Shown here in pieces: positions 11,269 through 21,700 of a DNA stretch of 64,000 nucleotides. Within the stretch, counting starts at the first letter, position 1, and every line of letters starts with the position of its first letter. The notes under the pieces are model-generated. The model was given only the letters and a program-made list of their open reading frames with translations. It did no database searches and was not told the DNA's origin. This stretch comes from Adiantum capillus-veneris (Eukaryota; Streptophyta; Polypodiopsida; Polypodiales; Pteridaceae). Location of the stretch: NCBI GenBank assembly GCA_014529385.2, contig CM043962.1, positions 36,237,598-36,301,597 on the forward strand. The letters are read 5' to 3'. The position numbers and the translations under genes were made by a program.

Positions 11269-13176
11269 GGGGAGCGAGAGAGAACAGACGCTGCCACAGC
11301 AGCAAGACCGGCTATCTTCGAGGCTGGCTTGGATGGGGAGTAATCCGCATCCGAGCGTCCTCTAGATAGGCGAGACTGCAGTGAGTGCCTAGCCCAAGCC
11401 CAAGCCTCGGCAGAGCGAGTCGTGCGTAAAGCAACCTCCTTTGTCCAGGAGTCCTCATGAATGTATACATAGCAAGGCAAACACTGCGTATCAACAAAAA
11501 AGTACACCACAATGTGCCTACATCTTGCTGAGTCTGGGGGTGTGACCGCAAACTTGGCAAGTGGCCACAAAGTCTGCAGCAAATCTGTAACTCCAAGTTC
11601 TCCCATGTGGTGAGAGAACTCGAGAACCTGTCTATGCAACCATCCCACCACTGAGTCGAGGGACCACTCTGTCTCGGTCCTACCACAGAGGGGGAAGGAG
11701 AAACCAATTGCGGAGTCCAGGGCCTCTGTCCCCCTAGCGGCGAGGAACGAAGCATGGACCCTGAAGCAAGCTGCCTCGTGGTTTGCTGCGGAATCGCCGA
11801 GAAAGCGAGTGAACCCGTAGTCGAAGAAATCCCAGCGGCGTCGGAGGTCTATGCTCGTCAGACCAAGAGGGATAGTTGCAAGGGAAGATGTCTGAACCTG
11901 CAGAGGGGGCCGCAAGAAGGGCTGACCCTCTCTCGCTAGGCGACTCGTGGCAAAGGCCTTGCCAAGCGATCTCCTAGCCGTTGGCGAGGGACCAGTCTCC
12001 TGAGTCAAATGTGGTACTGGAGCAGGAAGGGGGGGGGGGGAGAAGGAGCTGGGAGGGGGCGGAGGGGAAGTGGGGTGGGACGACAGAGGTAAAGGGGCGA
12101 GGTGGGGAGTGGACGGGAGCAGAGGGCGGGGGGGTGGATGAGGAGGAGGAGGGAAAATCTGTAGGTGGGGCGGCTGGCGAGGGTGAAGCGGAGGTGGAGG
12201 CTGGCGTAGGGGGCTCCTCCTGCTCAAGAGGACCAAAGCGGTTCCCCGTGGGAACCCACTGTTGTTGAGTAGGCACCTGAGGGCCACTCTGAGTGCCAGG
12301 CTGTCGCTGTGGCCCCTGGCGTCGACGGCCACGGGCCTGCTGCCACCCCTCCTTCGCTGGAGCCCCAGGCTCGGAGGGTGGCTCTGAATCTGTGCGCTGT
12401 GCCGTTGGCTGAGGCTGCGGCCCAGCCTTGGTAGGCTCAGGCTCAAGCTGAGGTGTAGGTCGTGGCCTCCTCCGTGGGCATGCCTTCGCTAGGTGGCCCA
12501 TCTGTCTGCAAATGAAGCACTGGTTCGGGAGACCTGAGTACTCCACACTCTGTCTAAACCAACCCCCACTCACCCGAGGCAGAAGGATGACCTTTGGGAG
12601 CGTGTGGGTATCTCTGACCAAAACTCGAATTGAGGGGATGCCAGCCGCCTTGGCAGCTAGTGATGATGCCGTACGAGGTGTCTCCAAGACAGTCCCGATG
12701 GCGGAACCAATCCTGGAGAGAAGTGGTAGGTACTCCCTCCGTAAACCCGGAAAGCAGACTGAGATGGGGATGTCTGCCTCCTCTACTAGCACATCCGAAG
12801 TCGGGTCAAAACCATGTCGCCATTGTCGAAAGTGGGCGCGCGATGCTCGGATGGCCAGTGGACTCATAGCTATGACCTTGGAGACCATCTCGGAAGTCTC
12901 GAACTCAATCTGGTAGTACCCCCGTCCGAGAATCTGGACATCCAAGGTCTTGCCCACCTCTGCGAGAAGGCGGGCCTGGAGAAGGTCTCGCAGCTCTCCT
13001 CTGCTAGGTCGGGTGCCGAGAACCTTGGAGATGACCGAAGTCGCATGCAAACGCTCTACCTCTGCGGCAAGGCTCGCTGGCTCTGTCGGTGAAAGAGCAA
13101 GTCGAATGGTGGGCTCAGCGGGGTCGGGCGAGGGGGCTTCAGGCGAGTCCCTCTGTGGCGAAGCTGGAGCCTCCAT
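11265..13176 (-). pseudogene. LINE family B ORF1, gag-like with CCHC zinc knuckle (one frameshift)
   Basis: The frame opens at 13176 and includes an RRM-like or DUF4283-like N-terminal part, then the zinc knuckle CFICRQMGHLAKAC (C-x2-C-x4-H-x4-C, about 12500), then a Pro/Ser/Gln-rich low-complexity tract. The frame stops at 11974, but a second open frame (12446-11265) carries a normal-looking globular sequence to the ORF2 start. The switch lies near the G/C homopolymer at 12030-12040, so I infer one indel there; the undamaged protein would be about 630 residues. Function by family: RNA binding and particle formation. A sequencing error in the homopolymer is an alternative reason for the shift. 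Confidence 0.8.
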
Positions 13177-13612
13177 CTTTGTCTACTGCTGTGGCGTAGG
13201 AAGAGGACGGCGGGCTAATCTGCAGCTTGGCACGCACAGCACTGCCCCAAAATGGACTCACGTAAAATAAAAATAAAACTAGGCGGGCCGGGGGGGGGGG
13301 GGGGGGGTAATGCGGGAGCGCTGGCAGCAAAGGCGGGGGCGGAAGCAGGTGGGAGCGACTGCAACAGGGACAGGGCAGCTGGCGGCAGGGGCGGAATAAG
13401 CGGGCGGGGCTGCAGCAGCAGCAGTTGCGCGCGCTGCTACAGCAGGGTTGGGGCAGCGCGTGGGCGAGTAAAGCAGTGAGGGGGGCAGCGAGGGCTAGCG
13501 GGGGGGGCAGGCGGGCAGCGCTGGGGGGGGGAAGGGGGAGGGCGAGGGCGTAGCGACGGGGATACAGCAGCAACGAGCTCGACTCTTTTTACAAGATGCC
13601 AGTTCTTACTTC
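13177..13612 (-). promoter_or_regulatory. LINE family B 5' UTR / promoter region
   Basis: Very GC-rich, with a G-run of about 19 at 13290-13308 and many GGGG groups on the + strand (C-rich in the element RNA). It ends at the right target-site duplication. Internal promoters of LINEs lie in this position; no TATA box is visible, as usual for them. The G-runs could fold into quadruplexes. Confidence 0.6.
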
Positions 13613-13628
13613 CCATGACCTTGGTTTT
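13613..13628. other. Target-site duplication of LINE B, right copy
   Basis: CCATGACCTTGGTTTT, identical to 6785-6800; in the uninterrupted LINE A it encodes part of KTKVM. Confidence 0.93.
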
Positions 13629-15858
13629 ACCAAGATTGACGGACAAACCACTTTCTTGGGCAAACCTATGCAAAGCATCCACGTGACATTGCATCCCCTC
13701 GGGAGAGTCAGAGATCAAATTAATATCATCAGCATATAACAATAGTGGAATCCATGTCCCTGCCAGCTGTGCACCTCTATCACCATCTCTCTCAATGTAG
13801 TCAGAAACCTCATCTACATACATATCAAATAGAGTAGGAGAGAGCGGGCAGCCCTGCTTCACCCCAATAGTGGAGTAAACCAGTGTGGATAGACATGCCC
13901 TCTAGGGTGCGTACATGCCCCACTACTGACCTGCATAATGCCATGACCCCCCAAATGAGCTCTGTGGGTACTCCCATCTGCTGTAATCTGCGCATCAATC
14001 TCGCTCTGGGCACTGTGTCAAATGCTTTACGGAAATCCACAAAGCTGCAATAGATCCGTCTCCCACGCAATCTGGCCTCCTCGATGATGGTTCTGAGTGT
14101 CAAGATATGGTCAAGAGTAGAAAAACCCCTCCTGAAACCTGCCTGCTCGGCTGCGCGCATCCCCTCCCTCTCTGCCCATCTACTCAGCTGCTGCTTAAGA
14201 TTAGATGCGTACAACCGTGCCAATGTGTGTCCAATCATGATAGTGCGATAGTTCCCAGGCTCCATAGGGTCTCTCGACTTGAAGATAGGTACAATAGTAG
14301 ATAGGCTCCAGGTATCAGGCAAGCCCTCACACATGGCACGGTTAAACATAACTGCTAGAAGCTCTGCTAGTAAATCTCTGGCATGCATGAAATGCTCAGC
14401 CACTAAGCCATCATGATCATATGCTCTCCCAGTCCTCATCCTGTCAATGGCCTTCCTCACCATCTTAGCGGTGAAAAAAACACGTGTGTGGGCATGGATC
14501 AGGGGGGTCGGGAAGAGGGGGCTGCTCAGGAACTGTGTACAAAGATGATGCATACTGGCCTTAGGCCTCTGTAGAATTGATGGCAGGGGGGGGGGGGGGG
14601 GGGGGGAGTGCTCATGAAAGAGCCTCCACGACTCACGTGAGTCCTGACTCAAGAATAGCTGGTATAGATCCTGCTCTAGGCGAGCCAAAAATACCCTCTT
14701 CTTCCGTTGCACTAGGCGTCGGAAGTCAATCTGTGACTGCCTATGAGTGATGTCCCCCAAAAGCACCTCCCTCTGAAGTCTAGCTCTAGTGTCCCGGCAT
14801 TCCTCATCATACCAACTGTTCTGGGGCATGCTCCCCAAACGGCATCTCTGCTCAGGCTGGTTATGTGGGTATGCCTCTGCTGCTGCATCATGTAGTGTCT
14901 GTGTCAGTATAGTAGTAAGCTCCTCCAGAGGTCGCCCTGCCTCCTCTATGCACAGGCGTCTATAGATCCCATCTATGTATACAGAGTCCGTCTCCGTCGT
15001 GAAGGTGTAGCGAGTAGGGGCTGCTGCCCGTAGCTTGTGTGCTACACTAAACTGAAAAGAAATGGTCAGTGATACAAGAGCATGATCCACTGCCACACCA
15101 ACAGGTCTGGGTCCAACCGTGAGGTCCTGGATACTAGAGATGAGGCTCAGTTGTGCCATGACATAGTCCACTGTGCTAGCTCCATGTCTGTGTGGGAAGC
15201 ATGTGAAGCCTCCCGAAGCAGGAAACCTCTGTAGGCCATTCAAGATGGCCAGTACATGTGCGGTGCCTATGTCTATCAAGTGTCGCCCATACTCAGTATA
15301 TTCCGCATCGTGTGATAGTCTGGACAGGCCCGTCTCTACAACATCTAGCTCTCTCAGCATCTCCTCTAAAGTATCATAAAACACTATCTGGTGATGGGCA
15401 GTCCTAGCATTGAAGTCCCCTAGAATGATAATGTCACCATCTCTAGAGAACTCCCATATGTCATCATCCAAAATAGAAAAGGGGGACTGTCCTCTGGGTG
15501 ATGCATAGACCGACGTACTCGGGGGAAAGTAGCAAATAGCAATGTAGAGATATCTGCCTGTCTTTGCTTTCAATCTTACCCACATGTACCTAGCCTGCTC
15601 ATCCCTAGCGGCTATATGTATCAATGGTTGCAAGTCCACTCTAAATAACACTGCCACTCCCCCCGAGCCCCGTCCTCTGTGCTCTGAGCGTGTCTCCTGT
15701 CTGTAAGCTGTCTCCCATCTGTATCCACTGATGTGAGGCATGGATTGCCCAGGGGCCTGGTGTGTCTCAGAGTAAAAGATGATGTCTCTTCCAGTAAAGC
15801 TATCCTCAAAAGCACCCACATCAAGACGCATGGATCCATTACAATTCCAGGCCGCCAC
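13629..15858 (-). pseudogene. LINE family A ORF2: endonuclease and reverse transcriptase (copy 2)
   Basis: A 677-residue open stretch (15858-13825) starts with AAWNCNGS, the endonuclease N-terminus, and carries SETH, GDFNAR and SxxDHALV-type motifs of the APE family. RT follows: QAGFRRGFSTLDH (about 14130), FVDFRKAFDTVPR (about 14030). A +1/-1 shift near 13860 moves the frame; the next open stretch (13862-13437) has KQGCPLSPTLFD and the catalytic YADD box (about 13730). A G-run (14588-14606) encodes polyproline in frame. LINE B then interrupts the gene at 13612. The clade is uncertain; the endonuclease is AP-type, not restriction-like. Confidence 0.87.
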
Positions 15859-15888
15859 TTTGAGTGTGGTCCCATAAGTCTCGCACCG

Positions 15889-16278
15889 TCATGTGGAGCA
15901 TCGCTCCAGTATTACTACTCTTCCATCTCGGTAAAAGGCAATCTTGCCTTTTCCCCTTGCCGCTCTAATCTCCGGCATTACTTCCTGCATATGAGCGATC
16001 TGCGAGAGGGTAAGATCATCCCCGAGAAAAATGCCCGTTTCTTTAAGAGTTGGCCTTTTCTTCAAGGACTTATTCGCTTCCATGGAGGGAAAACGGAGGA
16101 TGAGTGCCCTTTCTTTTGAGGTTTCCCCACTGCTTCCATTTTTCTTTATGTTGCCCACTCTCCAAGCTCTTGTGTGCGTCGGCTCATGAACCCCCATCAA
16201 GGCCATGAGTTCTTTTACCTCTTCGTCCACATTGCCTTTGTCTTTAAGACCGCAAATTCTCACATGTAAAGCGCGCAC
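15889..16278 (-). pseudogene. LINE family A ORF1, C-terminal part (copy 2)
   Basis: 129 residues nearly identical to the C-terminal half of the copy 1 ORF1 (3576-3960), with an intact glutamate where copy 1 has a stop. The coiled-coil N-terminus is missing: upstream sequence turns into a duplicated piece of the hinge and then GC-rich DNA. It ends about 30 bp before ORF2. Confidence 0.8.
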
Positions 16279-16400
16279 ACGTCTTCTTTGCTCCTCCTCT
16301 AGTGTTTGATTAATGATAGTGGGGTGTGGACGTGGACGTTATCTCCTTGCCTTCTCCTTTCTTAGCCACCTCTAGTGTCTGATTAATGATAGTGGGGGGG

Positions 16401-17060
<660 letters not shown>

Positions 17061-17064
17061 AGTA

Positions 17065-18312
17065 CTAAGTGTGAAAAGTGCAAAGTGTGAAAGTGTGAAG
17101 GTAAATGTGAAAAACTAAATACAAAGTATTGAATAAACTTCTTAGGAGCGTTCTTGGGTGTTTGGCTAGAATGCTTCTAATCCTTTGTTGTAGTCTCCTC
17201 CGGTGAAGTGTGCTTCTGCATCTTGGTCGTGGTCGTCTCGATTTCCTAAGCTCAATCGCTCTGTCAATTAGGGTGCCTTTGGTATGAATGTGGGTACTCC
17301 TTTGTGTTGGCTGCTGGCCTCTTGCTTCCCCTTCCACTCCTGCTTCTCTCGATCCGAAGAAATCTGTGATCTGCCTCTGAGGATGTAGTTCTCTTTGTCT
17401 TCTCATTAGATTATTCCTGTGCCGATGTAGTTCCAGTAGGTACAAGCCTAAGCATCTTTGATCTTGGTATTGCACGATTCTATCTAGAGGTCCAAAGCTG
17501 TCTTTAAAGAGGCAATGAAAACACCCACGTATCTCATAGTATATTGTGCAGTGGCATATATAGTGTAATTCTGTCTCCGGCTCCATTCCGCATAACTTGC
17601 AAATTCTGCTCTCAGGTGGGATTCCCCTAAATCTGCCAAATTCAATTTCCAACCGGTGTGAGGATGTACAAATCTGACCAATATCACATCTCAAACCATG
17701 AGACAGGTGGGTATCCATGTAACTTGGGCGAATCACAAATCCATCTTCAGATAGTTGTAGGAAGTTTTCTTTGTAGTCGGCCATCTTCGTGCCCAATTCT
17801 TGTGTAGGGTCTACCCATGTCCTCTTAGTATCCAACTGTATAAGATCTTGTCGGATGATTTTATTAATCTCCGTTCGTGTAATTGCCAGTGATGGAGCCT
17901 CAAGAGAGTATTGGAAGGGGGGTAATCTTTCCATACTGAACCCGTGTCTCTGAAACCACGAGGACAGTTGCGCATACCAGCATGATGTATCCCCTTTCAT
18001 TGCCAATTGTCGAGAGGATTCGAGTACCAGTCTAGTATATCGGCCATTATTTGTATCCCATAAACCATGTATAAAGGACACTGATCTGGTAAGAGCTTCA
18101 ATTTCTATCGGAGGGGCCGCTAGTTCCGCTCGGGTAATCGCGTGTGGTACGGAGGCCTTGGCTCTAATCATTCGGGAAATCATAGATACCAAAGGTCTCT
18201 CCATTGACTTCCAATTATCCTGATCCACAGATGGTCCCCAAATCTGGACCCCATAAAGCATAGCCGAAGCCACCATAGTATCAAAGAGCCAAAGTTTTGT
18301 TCGTGGTTCCTG
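17065..18312 (-). pseudogene. LINE family A ORF2, C-terminal part (copy 3, 5' truncated)
   Basis: One open frame of about 410 residues on the minus strand, clearly related (not identical) to 5672-6595, with the block LLYG.EIWGPS-like (here MLYGVQIWGPS) at its N-terminus and the Cys/His end (CKLCGMEPETELHYICHC). It lacks endonuclease and RT, as the homology begins at about 18312; 5' truncation is typical of LINEs. The longer frame to 18420 runs into GAAA repeats and is not LINE coding sequence. The frame is intact although the copy is diverged, so either it is young within a diverged subfamily or lightly damaged. Confidence 0.82.
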
Positions 18313-18340
18313 AAACTGCACTTGTGAACATGATAAAGAG

Positions 18341-18706
18341 AGAGAGAGAAAGAAAGAAAGAAAGAAAGAAAGATTTTTAACGTCTATGTCAGGCCGAAAT
18401 CGGCCTATGAGACAAATCAAATGTACATGGTGTGTATGTCATCCGTCTATCGGAAAGACAAATGAAACAAAACTGATACAAAACTGAACTGAATGTAGGT
18501 AGTGGAGTATCTGAGGAGGGATGGAGTTCTATCTCTAGGGGTATATGCATGTCTATATGCTCAAGGTAGTACAATCATGAGAATGCATCAAGCTATCTAG
18601 CTCCATCCTGTACTAATGGGGGGATGTAAGATGTGGTACATGGGCGGGTCTGGTGCCAAGGCTACCCGGATGAAAGCTGTTGGGTCGGCCCTCATCTGAT
18701 AGATAG

Positions 18707-18774
<68 letters not shown>

Positions 18775-18788
18775 GGTTTTATTGGCAG
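18341..18788 (-). mobile_element. LINE-like 3' fragment next to the DCL1 exon
   Basis: The left part is (GA)n(GAAA)n followed by TTTTTAACGTCTATGTCAGG and CGGCCTATGAGAC, a diverged version of the family A terminal module, so it looks like another minus-strand LINE tail. The right part holds (GATA)n and (GA)n (18696-18771) and no coding sequence. It is flanked by the near-identical 17-mers GTGAACATGATAAAGAG (18324-18340) and GTGGACATGATAAAGAG (18789-18805), which look like a target-site duplication. The right copy is the first 17 bases of the DCL1 exon. Confidence 0.6.
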
Positions 18789-21700
18789 GTGGACATGATA
18801 AAGAGTTTTCATGTTCGTCTCATGAGCATAGTTCTAGATGTTGATGTTGTACCTGTGACCACTGCTTGGGATTCTTCAAAGGCTTATCTGTTTGTTCCTC
18901 TAGCGATTGGCACTTTATCAGCAGTAAACTGGTCGCTTATTGAGAATACTGTGAACAACTCGTCTTGGGATAATCCTCTCCAACGTGCTCGTCCAGATGT
19001 GTATTTGGGGACAGATGAGCGAGCTCTTGGTGGAGATCGAAGAGAGTACGCGTTTGCCAAACTTCGGTCCAGTTTGTCTGCAAATAACAAAATCTCTCAT
19101 CCCACCTATGGTAAAAGAGGGGCAGTTGCAGAATTTGATATCGTCAAAGCAACAGGTTTGATACCTTGGGGTGAAATATCAGAGGATGTCTGTGATATTT
19201 CTCCCAGAGATGGAATGCTTCTCATGGCAGATAGTTTTCACAGCATTTCTGAGTTGACTGGGGTTATCATAACCACTGCTCATTCTGGAAAAAGATTCTA
19301 TGTGGACTCAGTACGTACAGATATGACTGCAGAAAGCTCCTTTCCAAGAAAAGATGGATATCTTGGGCCTGTAGAGTACAGCTCTTATGCCGATTATTAC
19401 AAACAAAAGTAAGTTTGTATTTCTCTGCATATTTTTCATTGGCAAGAAATTATCTGCATGCGTTTCAGTCAAAGAATATGAACAACAAAGAGTCATATAT
19501 ACTGAATCAATTACTGAAAGGAAGACCTGAGCCTTTAAGCTGTTCCACTCCCATCTAGGATATCCATTCTTCAACACTCAAAAGATTCATTTGTAAATAG
19601 AGTCTTAATGAACTATATATTGTCACATCTGAATATTTGAAGTTTATGTGTTGTGTCAGGTATGGACGAGATTTGAGGTGCAAGAAACAGCCTTTAATTA
19701 GAGGAAGGGGCGTTTCCCACTGCAAGAATCTTCTTTCTCCACGGTTTGAATCCTCAGAAGGTACAAGACTTACCAGAGATTTTCACACAATTCATGGTGT
19801 AACAATACTTGCCTTGAAGACAATTTCATAGCTGATATGTAGATGCCTTTCTCGTCTTTTGGTTATGTTTACGCAGCAGGCAATACAGAAGAGGGACAAG
19901 ACAAAACTTACTACGTAATGCTCCCACCAGAGTTGTGTATAGTTCATCCCTTACCTGGCCCTTTGATCAGAGCTGCTCAGAGTCTACCATCTATCATGAG
20001 GAGAGTGGAGAGCATGTTACTTGCCATTCAACTTAAACATGAGATTGGTTATCGCATACCTGCATCAAAGGTAATTATCTTTTCTTTGGGTGGGCACTGC
20101 ACTGAGATTTAGTTGCTGAGCCATTTTGTCTTTTGATGAGAACATTTGATAGAGACAGTTCATCATGTCTCGTGGAATTTTGCGTGAAAGAGCCAAAAGT
20201 CTGTTGTTGTAGTATACCAAGTCAGTTGTTTTTCACTTTTGCTCAGGTTTTGGAGGCTTTGACTGCTGCGTCTTGTCAAGAGACTTTCTGTTATGAGCGT
20301 GCGGAGCTCTTGGGAGATGCTTATTTAAAATGGGTCGTTAGTCGGTGGCTTTTCTTGAAGTTTCCTCAAAAGCACGAGGGACAACTTACTCGGATGCGGC
20401 AACAGAATGTTAGCAACATGGTTCTGTATGAGAAGGCTCTCCAGAAAGGACTGCAGTCATACATTCAGGCTGACCGTTTTGCACCATGCAGATGGACTGC
20501 CCCTGGAGTGCCTCCTGTTTTTGATGAAGATTCTAAGGATGAAGATTTTCTGTCTGAGAGAAGTATGTTTGATCTGCGAAAAGATAAATCTAAAGAGGAG
20601 TTGAAGGATCAAAGCAGTGAGTATGAGGTGCTTGGCGACAGCGATGAAGAGCCAAGCATAGCAGAAGATGGTGAAATTGAAGGAGACTTAAGCTCCTACA
20701 GGGTCTTATCTAGCAAGACCCTTGCCGATGTCGTCGAAGCATTAATTGGAGTGTATTATGTAGAGAGTGGTCCAAAGGCTGCAACACATCTCATGGACTG
20801 GATTGGTATTCCATCACATTATGACATGGAAGAAGGAACAAGGGCCAGAGCAGGGTGTACTGTCCCAGAGACAGTTTTGAGAAGTATTGAGTTTGAGAAG
20901 CTAGAAGTTTCTATTGGTTATTCTTTCGGAGAAAAAAGTCTTCTTGTAGAAGCAATCACTCATGCATCACGCCCTGCTTCTGGAGTACCATGCTATCAGC
21001 GACTTGAGTTTGTAGGTGATGCTGTTCTGGATCATCTAATAACAAGTCATCTCTTCTTCACCTACACAGACCTTCCTCCTGGCCGATTGACGGATCTCAG
21101 GGCAGCTGCGGTAAATAATGAAAATTTTGCCCGGGTTGCTGTAAAACATGGATTGCATTTACATCTGCGGCATGGATCTTCAGCTCTCGAGACTCAGGTA
21201 AAGGAGTTTTTCCGGCCCTTCTCCGGTCCAAAGCAGGGAGTGTTCGTTTCTAAGAGCTGTTTTTATGTCTGCAGATTCGAGATTTTGTCAAAGATATAAA
21301 GTCGGAATTGGACAAGCCTGGAGTTAATTCATTTGGATTGGGAGACTTTAAAGCTCCAAAGGTGCTTGGAGATATTGTAGAATCTATTGCTGGGGCAATT
21401 TTTCTCGACAATGGATTGTGTGCAGATGAAGTGTGGAGGGTGAGTTGGGAGAATTCAAAGTTCTGATCTGTTTATAGCATATACGCCATGATAGTGCATG
21501 CACACACTCACTCAGGCATGTTTGGAAGCATATGTTCATCCCTTCACACCCATAACGAGTCACATAAATACTCACATATACATACAATTATTGATTAATG
21601 AAATTCTACTACCAATTAAAATTCTCTTAATTATGTGCAGGTTTTTGAGCCATTGCTGCAACCAATGGTGACACAAGATACTCTTCCAATGCATCCTGTT

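Larger units (their letters stand above)
6801..13612 (-). mobile_element. LINE family B (L1-like), complete, inserted in LINE A copy 2
   Basis: A 6.8 kb minus-strand element with a 16-bp target-site duplication at both ends (6785-6800 and 13613-13628). It has a GC-rich 5' UTR (13177-13612), ORF1 with a CCHC zinc knuckle, ORF2 with endonuclease, RT and a C-terminal zinc-binding domain, and a short A-run at the 3' end (T-run at 6797-6805). Full length and a clean duplication suggest a single insertion by target-primed reverse transcription into the family A ORF2. ORF2 now has several frameshifts, so the copy is dead. Confidence 0.92.

Noticed and set aside
11981-12268. Gly/Glu-rich + strand frame of 95 residues
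   Set aside because: Antisense shadow of the Pro/Ser-rich tract in LINE B ORF1.
18789-19090. Taking 18789 as a true translation start of a small protein
   Set aside because: The first codon is GTG after a clear splice acceptor (TTGGCAG), and the homologous DCL1 protein continues upstream; it is an internal exon.
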